NCBI RefSeq assembly: GCF_035984655.1
Contig: NZ_JAXCHT010000003.1
Location: 62,001 to 126,000, forward strand
Origin: Actimicrobium sp035984655
Lineage (GTDB): Bacteria > Pseudomonadota > Gammaproteobacteria > Burkholderiales > Burkholderiaceae_D
DNA: 64,000 nt
Reading direction: 5' to 3'
The notes under the pieces were generated by a model that made no database searches, was not told the origin of the DNA, and saw only the letters and a list, made by a program, of their open reading frames with translations. The translations under genes and the position numbers were made by a program. Positions 18,015 to 26,567 of the stretch are shown here, piece after piece; position 1 is the first letter of the stretch; every line of letters starts with the position of its first letter.

Positions 18015-18626
18015 ATGATGCCGCCCATGCCTATCAGTTACCCCAGTGACGCCGAACAGCTGCGCGCCGAAATCGCCGCGGCCGCCGCGCGCATGATTGC
18101 CGAAGACGGCGCCGACTTCGGCAGCGCCAAACGGCGCGCCGTGAAACAGATTCTCGGCAATCGCAAGCTGCGCGGCGACGTCATGCCCGACAATGCGCAA
18201 GTCGAAGCGGAAGTGCGTATCTATAATGAACTGTTTTTTGGCGACACCCAACCGGCGCGCTTGCTGGCACTACGCCAATTGGCGCTGCAGTTGATGACCG
18301 AGCTGGCGCCGTTTGCGCCGTATCTGGTCGGCGCGGTGCTCAACGGCACCGCCGGCGCCCATTCCGACATACGGTTGCATCTGTTCGCCGAGAGCGCAAA
18401 AGACGTGGAGATTTATCTGTTGAACAAGAATATTGACTTCGAGGTGTCCGAAGGCGCCCGCACCAACCCCAAGGGCGATCCGGTCGAAGTACTCAGTTTT
18501 ATGTGGCAAGGCGAAGGGGTGCATCTGTCGCTGCATGCCCCCGACGATGTGCGTGGCAACAGCGGCAAGACCGAGCGGGCAGATGTCAACGCGCTGCGGC
18601 GCTTACTGGAAGAGGACGCAGGATGA
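18015..18626 (+). CDS. Conserved protein of unknown function
   Basis: Encodes about 203 residues from the ATG at 18015; ATGs at 18018 and 18027 are equally possible since none has a clear ribosome site. I do not recognise a named family with certainty. The N-terminal half is helical and charged (SAKRRAVKQILG). The centre reads LVGAVLNGTAGAHSDIRLHLF, which resembles a nucleotidyltransferase-fold strand-turn, but the second acidic residue expected there is arginine, so catalysis is doubtful. The stop overlaps the tlpA start (ATGA), so the two are coupled. It is divergent from mpl. Confidence 0.75.
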   Translation: MMPPMPISYPSDAEQLRAEIAAAAARMIAEDGADFGSAKRRAVKQILGNRKLRGDVMPDNAQVEAEVRIYNELFFGDTQPARLLALRQLALQLMTELAPFAPYLVGAVLNGTAGAHSDIRLHLFAESAKDVEIYLLNKNIDFEVSEGARTNPKGDPVEVLSFMWQGEGVHLSLHAPDDVRGNSGKTERADVNALRRLLEEDAG

Positions 18627-19141
18627 AATCATCACGCTGGCTGATCGTCGCCATCGCCGCGCTGTGCATCGGGCTGGGAGCCTGGTTCGGGCTGCAGCGG
18701 CAAAACCAGGCGTCCAGCCGGGCCGCCGTTGACACGCTGTTCAGGCAATCGCTGGTCGATCTGGCCAACAAGCCGCAAGCCTTGTCGCAATGGCAAGGCA
18801 AGACCTTGCTGGTGAACTTCTGGGCAACCTGGTGCGCCCCGTGTGTCCAGGAAATGCCGGAGTTATCAGAACTGCAAACTGCAATTGGCAATCCGGGCAC
18901 GCAAATCATCGGCATCGGGATTGATTCCCCGGCCAGCATTCGCGCATTTTCCAAGGAGGTGCCAGTCAGTTATCCACTGTATGTCGGCGGCATCGACGGC
19001 AGCGAATTGACGCGCCAGTTCGGCAATGCCGCTGGCAGCCTGCCGTTTACCGTGCTGATCGGGCCGGATGGCACTGTCAAAAAGACCTGGCTGGGACGGC
19101 TGGATGTCGCCGCGGTGCGCCGCGACATCGCCGGACTTTGA
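18623..19141 (+). CDS. TlpA-like thiol-disulfide oxidoreductase, membrane-anchored
   Basis: Encodes 172 residues from the ATG at 18623, which overlaps the upstream stop. An uncleaved signal anchor (residues 6-24) holds a periplasmic thioredoxin-like domain with the redox motif WATWCAPC (C71 and C74) and the cis-proline region SLPFTVLIGPDG. Such proteins reduce disulfides outside the cytoplasm, for example in cytochrome c maturation. A ccsA-like gene occurs at 35.5 kb but is not adjacent. An ATG farther upstream would lie inside the preceding gene and is unlikely. Confidence 0.9.
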   Translation: MKSSRWLIVAIAALCIGLGAWFGLQRQNQASSRAAVDTLFRQSLVDLANKPQALSQWQGKTLLVNFWATWCAPCVQEMPELSELQTAIGNPGTQIIGIGIDSPASIRAFSKEVPVSYPLYVGGIDGSELTRQFGNAAGSLPFTVLIGPDGTVKKTWLGRLDVAAVRRDIAGL

Positions 19142-19225
19142 TCTGGCGCGGCGGGTTTTCCTTGCCAATCGCTGGCATTTAGCCGCAAAATGCGGCGATC
19201 GTCGTGAAACGGAATGATTTTTTCG

Positions 19226-19663
19226 ATGGCAAAGAACCTTCTACTGATCAATGGACCGAACCTGAATTTGCTGGGGATGCGCGAGCCTGCGGTCTACGGC
19301 AATGCAACCCTGGCGGATGTCGAGCATGCCGCCGTGCATCAGGCGCAAGCGGCGGGCGCCGCCTTGCACTGTTTTCAGAGCAATCATGAAGGTGCGCTGA
19401 TCGACCGGATTCATCTGGCCCGCAGCGAGGACGTTGACGCCATCGTCATCAATCCGGGTGGACTGACGCATACCAGCGTGGCATTGCGCGACGCGCTCGC
19501 CGCGGTGGCGATACCATTCATTGAAGTACACATCTCCAATATTCATCAAAGAGAAGCGTTCCGGCACCACTCCTATTTGTCGGCAATTGCTGCGGGCGTC
19601 ATCTGCGGGCTTGGCATTGGCGGCTATCGCGCTGCGGTCGAGCACGCACTGGTTGCGCTGTAA
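19226..19663 (+). CDS. aroQ: Type II 3-dehydroquinate dehydratase
   Basis: Encodes 145 residues from the ATG at 19226; an in-frame ATG at 19214 is also possible and has a GGA element before it. The enzyme dehydrates 3-dehydroquinate to 3-dehydroshikimate in a dodecameric cytoplasmic complex. Family motifs are LLINGPNLNLLGMREPAVYG with the catalytic tyrosine at the lid, FQSNHEGALIDRIH, INPGGLTHTSVALRDAL and VEVHISN-like IEVHISNIHQREAFRHHS with the catalytic histidine. It lies just before accB-accC, a common betaproteobacterial arrangement. Confidence 0.96.
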   Translation: MAKNLLLINGPNLNLLGMREPAVYGNATLADVEHAAVHQAQAAGAALHCFQSNHEGALIDRIHLARSEDVDAIVINPGGLTHTSVALRDALAAVAIPFIEVHISNIHQREAFRHHSYLSAIAAGVICGLGIGGYRAAVEHALVAL

Positions 19664-19690
19664 ATTTCCTTTTTTTGCCGGCAAACAACA

Positions 19691-19696
19691 TATAAT
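19691..19696 (+). promoter_or_regulatory. Probable -10 box of the accBC promoter
   Basis: A perfect TATAAT lies 54 bases before the accB ATG in the aroQ-accB gap. No good -35 hexamer is seen at 16-18 bases upstream; a T-rich tract occupies that position. Regulation of accB could also involve read-through from aroQ. Confidence 0.45.
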
Positions 19697-19750
19697 CCGG
19701 CCTCTTTGTCTATCCATTTGTAAAACGATAATTATTCCAAGGGATTCCAC

Positions 19751-20194
19751 ATGGACTTACGAAAACTGAAAACATTGATCGACCTGGTTGCCGAGTCGGA
19801 TATTGCCGAGCTCGAAGTCACCGAGGGCGAAAGCAAGGTCCGCATCGTCAAGACTCCCGCCGTACAGCCAGGACAAATGATGATGATGCAACCGCAACAT
19901 CAGGCCATGCCGCAACATGCGCCGGCGGTGGTCACCGTGCCGCCGGTCGAAGAACCAAAGGGTCATGTCGTCAAGTCGCCGATGGTCGGCACGTTCTATC
20001 GCTCGTCAGCGCCAGGCACCCCGGCCTACGTTGAAGTCGGCAGCAACGTCAAGGATGGCGACACGCTGTGCATCATCGAAGCAATGAAGCTGTTGAATGA
20101 AATCGACGCCGATGCCACCGGCGTCATCACGCAAATCCTGGTTGAAAACGGCCAACCGGTCGAATTTGGTCAACCGTTGTTTGTGATTGCGTAG
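19751..20194 (+). CDS. accB: Biotin carboxyl carrier protein of acetyl-CoA carboxylase
   Basis: Encodes 147 residues. It carries the biotin that shuttles CO2 from AccC to the carboxyltransferase in malonyl-CoA synthesis. The N-terminal helical region (residues 1-38) is followed by a Met/Gln/Pro-rich linker (about 41-68) and the biotinyl domain, with biotinylated K113 in IIEAMKLLNEID. The usual residue pair after the lysine, often MM, is LL here, a harmless-looking change. It is followed after 80 bases by accC. Confidence 0.97.
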   Translation: MDLRKLKTLIDLVAESDIAELEVTEGESKVRIVKTPAVQPGQMMMMQPQHQAMPQHAPAVVTVPPVEEPKGHVVKSPMVGTFYRSSAPGTPAYVEVGSNVKDGDTLCIIEAMKLLNEIDADATGVITQILVENGQPVEFGQPLFVIA

Positions 20195-20274
20195 TGGTCA
20201 ATTAAGGTTGTGTGTCGGCAGCGTCTGTCGACACTTGCGCATTCCCACCTTCTACAACACCGACATCACATCCC

Positions 20275-21657
20275 ATGTTTGAAAAAATCCTCATCGCCAA
20301 CCGCGGCGAAATTGCCCTGCGAATCCAGCGCGCCTGTCGCGAGATGAACATCAAGACCGTGGTGGTGCACTCCGAAGCCGACCGCGATGCCAAGTACGTC
20401 AAGCTGGCCGATGAATCGGTCTGCATCGGCCCTGCGCCGTCCTCCCTGAGCTATCTGAACATGCCGGCCATCATCAGTGCCGCCGAGGTCACGGATGCCG
20501 AGGCGATTCATCCGGGCTACGGCTTTTTGTCGGAGAACGCCGACTTCGCCGAGCGCGTCGAGCAATCCGGTTTCGTGTTCATCGGCCCGCGCTCCGAATC
20601 GATTCGACTGATGGGTGACAAGGTCTCTGCCAAGCAAGCGATGATCCGCGCCGGCGTGCCATGCGTGCCCGGCTCCGAAGGCGCCTTGCCGGATAACCCG
20701 AAGGAAATCATCCAGACCGCCCGCAAGGTCGGCTATCCGGTCATCATCAAGGCCGCTGGCGGCGGTGGCGGACGCGGCATGCGCGTGGTGCACACCGAAG
20801 CGGCGCTGCTCAACGCGGTGACGATGACCAAGACCGAAGCCGGGACTGCCTTTGGCAATCCCGAGGTCTACATGGAGAAATACCTCGAAAATCCGCGTCA
20901 CGTCGAAATCCAGATCCTGGCCGATGAGTTCAAGAATGCCATCTGGCTGGGTGAACGCGACTGCTCGATGCAGCGGCGTCATCAAAAGGTCATTGAGGAA
21001 GCACCGGCGGTCGGGATTCCGCGCAAGATCATCGAGCGCATCGGTGACCGTTGTGCCGAAGCCTGTCGCAAGATGGGCTATCGCGGCGCCGGTACGTTTG
21101 AATTCCTGTACGAAAACGGCGAATTTTATTTCATCGAAATGAATACCCGCGTGCAGGTCGAGCATCCAGTGACCGAAATGATTACCGGCATCGATATCGT
21201 GCAGGAGCAAATCCGCATCGCAGCCGGCGAGAAACTGCGCTATCGGCAGCGCGACGTCGAACTCAAGGGCCACGCGATCGAATGCCGCATCAATGCGGAA
21301 GATGCCTTCAAGTTCACGCCCTCGCCTGGCAAGATCCTGACCTGGCATGCACCGGGCGGCCCTGGCATCCGGGTCGATTCGCATGCCTATGCCGGCTACT
21401 ACGTGCCGCCGCATTACGATTCGATGATCGGCAAGGTGATCGCCTATGGCGCCACGCGCGACCAGGCCATCAAGCGCATGCAGATCGCATTGTCGGAAAT
21501 GGTCGTCGAAGGTATCCTGACCAACATCCCGCTGCACCGCGACCTGATGGTCGATGCGCGCTTCATTGAAGGCGGCACCAACATCCATTATCTGGAACAG
21601 AAGCTGGCCAACAAACCGGACCTGCCAAAGGACCTCAAAGCTGACGTTGCCCCATAA
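20275..21657 (+). CDS. accC: Biotin carboxylase of acetyl-CoA carboxylase
   Basis: Encodes 460 residues from the ATG at 20275. It carboxylates AccB-bound biotin using ATP and bicarbonate. The ATP-grasp family is evident: MFEKILIANRGEIALRIQRA at the start, the glycine loop AAGGGGGRGMRVV, ERDCSMQRRHQKVIEEAP, EMNTRVQVEHPVTEMITG with metal and bicarbonate ligands, and the closing GHAIECRINAED. Length matches the family at about 450 residues. It probably shares an mRNA with accB and possibly prmA, which starts ten bases after its stop. Confidence 0.98.
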   Translation: MFEKILIANRGEIALRIQRACREMNIKTVVVHSEADRDAKYVKLADESVCIGPAPSSLSYLNMPAIISAAEVTDAEAIHPGYGFLSENADFAERVEQSGFVFIGPRSESIRLMGDKVSAKQAMIRAGVPCVPGSEGALPDNPKEIIQTARKVGYPVIIKAAGGGGGRGMRVVHTEAALLNAVTMTKTEAGTAFGNPEVYMEKYLENPRHVEIQILADEFKNAIWLGERDCSMQRRHQKVIEEAPAVGIPRKIIERIGDRCAEACRKMGYRGAGTFEFLYENGEFYFIEMNTRVQVEHPVTEMITGIDIVQEQIRIAAGEKLRYRQRDVELKGHAIECRINAEDAFKFTPSPGKILTWHAPGGPGIRVDSHAYAGYYVPPHYDSMIGKVIAYGATRDQAIKRMQIALSEMVVEGILTNIPLHRDLMVDARFIEGGTNIHYLEQKLANKPDLPKDLKADVAP

Positions 21658-21667
21658 AGCGAGCCCC

Positions 21668-22591
21668 ATGAGCTGGACTGAAATCGTCATTGAAGTCGCC
21701 CGCAACCATGCCGAAAGCCTGTCGGACGCATTGATGGAAGCCGGCGCCCTGGCGGTCTCGGTCGAGGACGCCGATGAAGGCACGGCCGCCGAACGCCCAC
21801 TGTTTGGCGAACCCGGCATGGCGCCCGAACAGGCCGCCTGGGAGCGTAGCCGCGTGGTGGTGCTGACCGCCACCGATGTCGATGCTGCGGCGCTGATCGC
21901 CGAAGCCATCGCCATCGCCGCATTGCCGCTGACCCCGGCCGATCTGCCGTTCACGCTGCGCGCTGTGGCCGAGCAGGACTGGGTGCGCTTGACCCAGTCG
22001 CAATTTGCACCCATCCATATTGGCAAGAATATCTGGGTCGTGCCGAGCTGGCACGACGCCCCCGATCCCGACGGACTGATTCTGGAACTCGATCCCGGAC
22101 TGGCATTCGGCACCGGCAGCCACCCGACCACGCGCCTGTGCATGGAATGGCTGGAGCAACACGCACCAGCCGGCCAGTCCGTGCTGGACTATGGTTGCGG
22201 CTCGGGGATTCTGGCGCTGGTCGCTTGCAAGCTCGGTGCGGCCGCGGTGGTCGGCGTGGATATCGATCCGCAGGCGATCGAATCGGCGCGCTTCAACAGT
22301 GAGCGCAATGATTGCGAGATTGCCTACTTCCTGCCGGATGAGTTCAACCGCGATGATGGCAACCAGACCTTCGACGTGGTGGTCGCCAACATCCTGTCGG
22401 GCCCGTTGAAGATGATGGCGCCCATGCTGTGCAGCCGCATTGCCGCCAACGGCACATTGCTGCTGTCGGGCGTATTGGCCGACCAGGCCGACGGCGTCAT
22501 TGCGGCGTATGCCTCGTTGCTGCCGCTGACGGTCTGGGCCGAACATGAAGGCTGGGTCGCGCTGGCAGGCCGGCTTCCCCACGGCGCGTAA
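21668..22591 (+). CDS. prmA: Ribosomal protein L11 methyltransferase
   Basis: Encodes 307 residues from the ATG at 21668. PrmA trimethylates several amines of ribosomal protein L11 using S-adenosylmethionine. The N-terminal targeting domain begins MSWTEIVIEVARNHAESL; the catalytic domain carries PGLAFGTGSHPTTRLCMEWL, SAM motif I VLDYGCGSGILAL, VGVDIDPQAIESA and the NILSGPLK motif (usually NILA.PL). The accC-prmA arrangement is common in Burkholderiales. The next gene begins five bases after its stop. Confidence 0.96.
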   Translation: MSWTEIVIEVARNHAESLSDALMEAGALAVSVEDADEGTAAERPLFGEPGMAPEQAAWERSRVVVLTATDVDAAALIAEAIAIAALPLTPADLPFTLRAVAEQDWVRLTQSQFAPIHIGKNIWVVPSWHDAPDPDGLILELDPGLAFGTGSHPTTRLCMEWLEQHAPAGQSVLDYGCGSGILALVACKLGAAAVVGVDIDPQAIESARFNSERNDCEIAYFLPDEFNRDDGNQTFDVVVANILSGPLKMMAPMLCSRIAANGTLLLSGVLADQADGVIAAYASLLPLTVWAEHEGWVALAGRLPHGA

Positions 22592-22596
22592 TCGCC

Positions 22597-23712
22597 ATGG
22601 CGCTCGCTACGCAATGTCCGCACTGCCAGACCACCTTCCGGGTCGCGCATGACCAGTTGAAATTGCGCGCCGGGCTGGTGCGCTGCGGGTCCTGCAAGCA
22701 GATCTTCAATGGCGTCGAGCATCTGCTGCGTCCAAGCGACGCGCCGCCGGCTCCGGTCATGACCGAAGCGCCGTTGCCGGTGCCGTTGCCAATGCCCGTG
22801 CCGGTGCCGCCGCCACTGCCTGTCACGCCCTCCGTGGTTGAAGCTGCTGCCAGCGCGACCGATCCTGATCTGTATCCCGCCTTCGACCTGATCGACGCTC
22901 CGCCTCTTGCCGCACCGCCGCCGGCCGTAACGTCCCCCGAAAAAACCGCCGACGATCCTCTGCAGCGCATGACGCTCATGCGCATCTCCGACGACGATGA
23001 CCAGGACGACGACGAGGCGGCGATGTCGCAGTCCGAGGCGCCAGCCGACATGGTCGGGCCGCCGGCGCCGCAGCTGCCTGACGAGCTCGACGAGGCGATC
23101 GAATACCTGCAACGCAAACCATGGCGCGGCCAGAAAAAGTCGATACGACGGGCCGACATCGAAGGACCGGCTGTGGCGGAGCCGTCCGAGGCACCCAGTT
23201 TCATCAACGACTACCAGTCCGCCCCGCGTTCGCGGCGCAAGCATCTCGCGCTGTCGGTCGGGGCGATGCTGCTGTTGCTGGCCGCGCTGGGACAATCCTG
23301 CTATCTGTTACGCGACCAGATTGCCGCGCGTTGGCCGGCGGCCCAGCCAGCGCTGAAGGCCGCCTGCGCCGTGCTGGGTTGCCGTATCGAATTGCTGGCG
23401 CAGATTGATGCCGTGTCGATCGAGTCGAGCGAACTGGCGGCACTCAATCCGGCCAGGAATACCTTCGCGCTCAATCTGCTGCTGCGCAATCGCAGCAGCA
23501 CGCCGCAGCGGTGGCCCAGCATCGAGTTAACCCTGCTGGATGCCAATGACCGGCCCGTGATCCGTCGCGTATTCACCGAGCGCGACTATTTGCAGGCGGG
23601 CCTGAACGCAACCGGCGGATTCGGCCCGAACGCCGAACAGAGCACCAGGATTGCGTTCGAGCTGTTGCAGCAAAAGGCCTCGAATTACCGGGTTTACCTG
23701 TTTTATCCCTGA
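22597..23712 (+). CDS. DUF3426 membrane protein with N-terminal zinc ribbon
   Basis: Encodes 371 residues. The N-terminus holds an MJ0042-type zinc ribbon (C7, C10, C30, C33; CPHCQTTFRV then RCGSCKQIF). A Pro/acidic-rich cytoplasmic linker of about 170 residues follows, then one membrane helix near 220-240 (LSVGAMLLLLAALGQSCYLL) and a periplasmic DUF3426 domain (KAACAVLGCRIELLAQIDAV). Function is unknown; it is conserved after prmA in betaproteobacteria. Co-transcription with prmA is likely given the five-base gap. Confidence 0.88.
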   Translation: MALATQCPHCQTTFRVAHDQLKLRAGLVRCGSCKQIFNGVEHLLRPSDAPPAPVMTEAPLPVPLPMPVPVPPPLPVTPSVVEAAASATDPDLYPAFDLIDAPPLAAPPPAVTSPEKTADDPLQRMTLMRISDDDDQDDDEAAMSQSEAPADMVGPPAPQLPDELDEAIEYLQRKPWRGQKKSIRRADIEGPAVAEPSEAPSFINDYQSAPRSRRKHLALSVGAMLLLLAALGQSCYLLRDQIAARWPAAQPALKAACAVLGCRIELLAQIDAVSIESSELAALNPARNTFALNLLLRNRSSTPQRWPSIELTLLDANDRPVIRRVFTERDYLQAGLNATGGFGPNAEQSTRIAFELLQQKASNYRVYLFYP

Positions 23713-23737
23713 CGCGCCACTTTCCTTAGGATTTTCC

Positions 23738-24670
23738 ATGACCTCCCTGATCTGCGGCTCGCTCGCCTTTGATACCATCATGTCCTTTGACGGACGCTTC
23801 AGCGAGGCAATTCTTGCCGATCAGCTGCACAAGATCAATGTCGCCTTTCTGGTGCCGGCAATGCGGCGCGAATTCGGCGGCTGCGCCGGCAATATCGCGT
23901 ACAACCTGAAACTGCTGGGTGGCGATCCATTAATCATGGCAACCATCGGCATTGATGGCGATCCGTATCTGGAACGCCTGGCCGGCCAGGATATTTCGGC
24001 GCGCTGCATCCGTCGCGTCGCCGACGCCTACACCGCGCAAGCCTTCATTACGACCGATGCCGACAGCAACCAGATCACCGCGTTTCATCCCGGCGCGATG
24101 ACGTTCTCTCATCAGAACAGGATTGCCGATGCCGGCGCGGTCCGACTCGCCATCATCGCTCCGGATGGGCGCGACGGCATGCTCGAGCACGCCCGCCAAT
24201 GCGCCGATGCCCGGCTTCCCTTCATCTTCGATCCAGGCCAGGGCTTGCCGATGTTCGACGGCGCCGCCCTGCGCGATTTCATTGATCTGGCCAGCTATGT
24301 GGCGGTCAATGATTACGAAGGCGAGCTGCTGACCGAACGCACCGGCTTATCATTTGCGCAGATCGCCGATCGCGTCACCGCGCTGGTCGTTACGCGTGGC
24401 GAGAACGGCGCGCATATCTATGCCGGTGGCGAACAGCTGGAGATTCCACCGGTTCAGGTCACGCAGGTCGTCGATCCGACCGGGTGTGGCGACGCGTTTC
24501 GCGCCGGCATGTTATATGGCTTGAGTCAGGACATGGATTGGCCCACCATTGGCCGCTTGTCCAGCCTGATGGGAGCGATCAAGATCGAACATCAAGGCGG
24601 CCAGAATCACGCGCCGTCGCGTGACGAAATTGAAGCGCGCTTCGAGGCTGCGTTCGGCTACCGGTTCTAG
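23738..24670 (+). CDS. PfkB-family carbohydrate/nucleoside kinase
   Basis: Encodes 310 residues from the ATG at 23738. The ribokinase fold is shown by the N-terminal GSLAFDTIMSFDG, the substrate-binding FGGCAGNIAYNLKLLGG and the anion-hole motif DPTGCGDAFRAGM with the catalytic aspartate. It phosphorylates a sugar or nucleoside; general resemblance is to adenosine kinase-like members, but the substrate cannot be read from sequence. It follows the DUF3426 gene by 25 bases and ends tail-to-tail with the DUF167 gene, overlapping it by four bases. Confidence 0.9.
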   Translation: MTSLICGSLAFDTIMSFDGRFSEAILADQLHKINVAFLVPAMRREFGGCAGNIAYNLKLLGGDPLIMATIGIDGDPYLERLAGQDISARCIRRVADAYTAQAFITTDADSNQITAFHPGAMTFSHQNRIADAGAVRLAIIAPDGRDGMLEHARQCADARLPFIFDPGQGLPMFDGAALRDFIDLASYVAVNDYEGELLTERTGLSFAQIADRVTALVVTRGENGAHIYAGGEQLEIPPVQVTQVVDPTGCGDAFRAGMLYGLSQDMDWPTIGRLSSLMGAIKIEHQGGQNHAPSRDEIEARFEAAFGYRF

Positions 24671-24984
24671 GACAGCTCCGCCAGCAGCAGCTGGCCGACC
24701 CGTTCGATGTTCAAGGCGGTTCCACTGATCTGCAGTAGCTTGCGCTTGCTGGTCAGCCCATGGGTGACGGTGACCGAAGTGCGGGCGACCTGCAGCCGCT
24801 CGCTCAGAAAACGAATCAAGGCCGCATTGGCCTTGCCTTCGATGGGCTGGGCTTGCAGGCGGATCTTGAGGACATCGTCAGCCACGCCAACGATTTCCGA
24901 TTTCCGGGCATTGGGAGTGACCTGCACCGCCAGCCGGATGACATCGCCATGAACGCTGCACCAGGGCTGCGGCGATGTCGCCAT
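24667..24984 (-). CDS. DUF167 (YggU-type) protein
   Basis: Encodes 105 residues. The DUF167 pattern is clear: VHGDVIRLAVQVTPNARKSE, then LKIRLQAQPIEGKANAALIRFL and the C-terminal SVTVTHGLTSKRKLLQI. Function is unknown. It starts at an ATG overlapping the yggT stop (TGATG), so both are translationally coupled. The yggT-DUF167 pairing is widespread in proteobacteria. Its stop overlaps that of the PfkB kinase on the other strand. Confidence 0.92.
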   Translation of the reverse strand: MATSPQPWCSVHGDVIRLAVQVTPNARKSEIVGVADDVLKIRLQAQPIEGKANAALIRFLSERLQVARTSVTVTHGLTSKRKLLQISGTALNIERVGQLLLAELS

Positions 24985-25526
24985 CAGCCGATCGCGCGCG
25001 CCGCCGTGCTGGCCAGCTGGAGGGCGATCTGCAGCAGCAGCAGCGCCACCAGCGGCGATAGGTCGATATTTCCGATCAGGGGGACGATGCGCCGCAAGGG
25101 CCGCAGCAGTGGATCCGACAGTGACGCGATGAAGGGTGCCAGCGGCGCGTGGGGATTGACCCAGCTGAAAATGGCGCCGATCAGAATCATGCCCATGAAG
25201 CCATACAGTATCCACTGCACCAGGCGCAGCAGCGTCAGCACCAGGATCAGCTGTGGATCAAAGCCGGCAATCAACAGGACTTCGACACCGGTTGCCAGCA
25301 GCGCCACCAGAATCGCCCCCACCAGGCTCGACCAGTCATAACCACCCAGTCCCGGCACGAGCCGCCGCAACGGCAGCACCAGCCAGTCGGACAGTTGAAA
25401 AATGAATTGCGCCACCGAATTGGGTGGTCTCACGCGAATGGCCTGCATCCAGAAACGCAGGAGCAAGACACCTGCCAGCATGCCGGCGACCGTGTCAATA
25501 ATCAGCGTGAAAATACTGTTCAACAC
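24984..25526 (-). CDS. YggT-family integral membrane protein
   Basis: Encodes 180 residues from a GTG at 25526 preceded eight bases upstream by GGGAG; a longer reading would run through the terminator hairpin. The protein has two YGGT repeats, each with a hydrophobic pair and a PLRR motif (WLVLPLRRLVPGLGG and PLLRPLRRIVPLIGN), giving four or more membrane helices. Roles proposed for the family include cell division and osmotic tolerance; none is proven. It is coupled to the DUF167 gene. It starts close to the strong terminator of the histone-like gene upstream. Confidence 0.9.
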   Translation of the reverse strand: MLNSIFTLIIDTVAGMLAGVLLLRFWMQAIRVRPPNSVAQFIFQLSDWLVLPLRRLVPGLGGYDWSSLVGAILVALLATGVEVLLIAGFDPQLILVLTLLRLVQWILYGFMGMILIGAIFSWVNPHAPLAPFIASLSDPLLRPLRRIVPLIGNIDLSPLVALLLLQIALQLASTAARAIG

Positions 25527-25539
25527 TTCGTCTTCTCCC

Positions 25540-25577
25540 AAAAAAAACCCGCTGCGCAGCAAAGGCTGCACAACGGG
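25540..25577 (-). terminator. Strong intrinsic terminator after the histone-like gene
   Basis: On the minus strand a 13-base-pair stem (25565-25577 with 25548-25560, two or three wobble pairs) with a CTTT loop is followed by eight T residues. It lies about 30 bases after the histone-like stop and immediately before yggT, separating the two units. Confidence 0.9.
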
Positions 25578-25606
25578 CATTGTGCCTGAAACGAATCAGG
25601 CGCGGA

Positions 25607-26479
25607 TTACGACGGCCGTGTTCCGGTCGGAAACGGCCATGCCGCTGCCGGATTCAACACGGTTTTTACTGCTGGTGCGACGGCAGGTGCGGCAGCCGGT
25701 TTTTTCGGTGCGACTGCTTTCTTTGGCGCGACGACAGGCTTGGCGACGACAGCTGCTGGAGCAGGTTTTGCAGCCGGCTTGGCGGCTGGCTTCGCTGCGG
25801 CCTTGACAGCTGGCTTGGCTGCTGGCTTGGCCGCAGGTTTGGCTGCTGGCTTCGCCGCGGCTTTGGCTACTGGCTTCGCTGCGGCTTTGGCTGCTGGCTT
25901 TGCTGCTGGCTTTGCTGCGGCCTTCGCTGCTGGCTTGGCTGCTGCCTTGGCCACTGGTTTTTTCGCTGCAACTGCTTTTGCCGGCGCGGCTTTTTTTGCA
26001 GCCGGTTTGGCAGCGACAGCTTTCGCGGCTGGCTTCTTCGCTACGACAGCCTTCTTGGCGACTGGCTTGGCGACCGCTTTTTTGGCAACCGGCTTTTTCA
26101 CTGCCACAGCCTTTTTGGCGACCGGCTTGGCGGCAGCTTTCTTGGCGACTGGTTTGGCAGCTGCTTTTTTGGCTACCGGTTTTTTTGCAGCGACCGCCTT
26201 TTTAGCTACTGGCTTGGCAGCTGCTTTTGCAACTGGCTTCGCAGCGACTTTTTTGGCGACTGGTTTTGCAGCGGCTTTTTTGGCGACTGGTTTGGCAGCT
26301 GCCTTTTTAGCGACAACCTTCTTCGCCACTACGGCTTTCTTTGGTGCTGCCGCTTTTTTGGCGACCGGCTTGGCGGCTGCTTTTTTAGCGACATCTTTTT
26401 TTGCTACGACGGCTTTCTTGGCCGGTGCAGCTTTCTTCGCGGCGGCTTTCGCTGCGGTTTTTTTTGTTGCTGTTGCCAT
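25607..26479 (-). CDS. Histone H1-like Lys/Ala/Pro-rich DNA-binding protein
   Basis: Encodes 290 residues with a good ribosome site (AAGGAG) before the ATG. Nearly the whole protein is built of short degenerate repeats of the KKAVAKKPVAKKAAAKPVA type, with very high lysine and alanine; only the last 20 residues differ (WPFPTGTRPS end). Such H1/AlgP/HctB-like proteins bind DNA non-specifically and are thought to compact the nucleoid. No folded domain is visible. The repeats make length polymorphism by slippage likely. Upstream lies an 8-base inverted repeat; downstream a strong terminator, so it is a single-gene unit. Confidence 0.9.
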   Translation of the reverse strand: MATATKKTAAKAAAKKAAPAKKAVVAKKDVAKKAAAKPVAKKAAAPKKAVVAKKVVAKKAAAKPVAKKAAAKPVAKKVAAKPVAKAAAKPVAKKAVAAKKPVAKKAAAKPVAKKAAAKPVAKKAVAVKKPVAKKAVAKPVAKKAVVAKKPAAKAVAAKPAAKKAAPAKAVAAKKPVAKAAAKPAAKAAAKPAAKPAAKAAAKPVAKAAAKPAAKPAAKPAAKPAVKAAAKPAAKPAAKPAPAAVVAKPVVAPKKAVAPKKPAAAPAVAPAVKTVLNPAAAWPFPTGTRPS

Positions 26480-26567
26480 TTTGTTTCTCCTTCACGTGAT
26501 GGAAAAAATCATGCTTAGACTGAAACCCTACCTTCCCATCGCGATGAGTCGGTCGGATTATTCATCG

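Noticed and set aside
25607..26479. Reading the Lys/Ala repeats as a tandem DNA repeat or CRISPR-like array
   Set aside because: Repeats are degenerate at the DNA level, keep the reading frame and lack spacers; they are coding.
25580..26518. Plus-strand ORFs rich in Cys/Trp/Phe or in Ala/Thr/Phe opposite the histone-like gene
   Set aside because: The repetitive Lys/Ala codons leave all other frames open; only the minus frame has a ribosome site and a known family.
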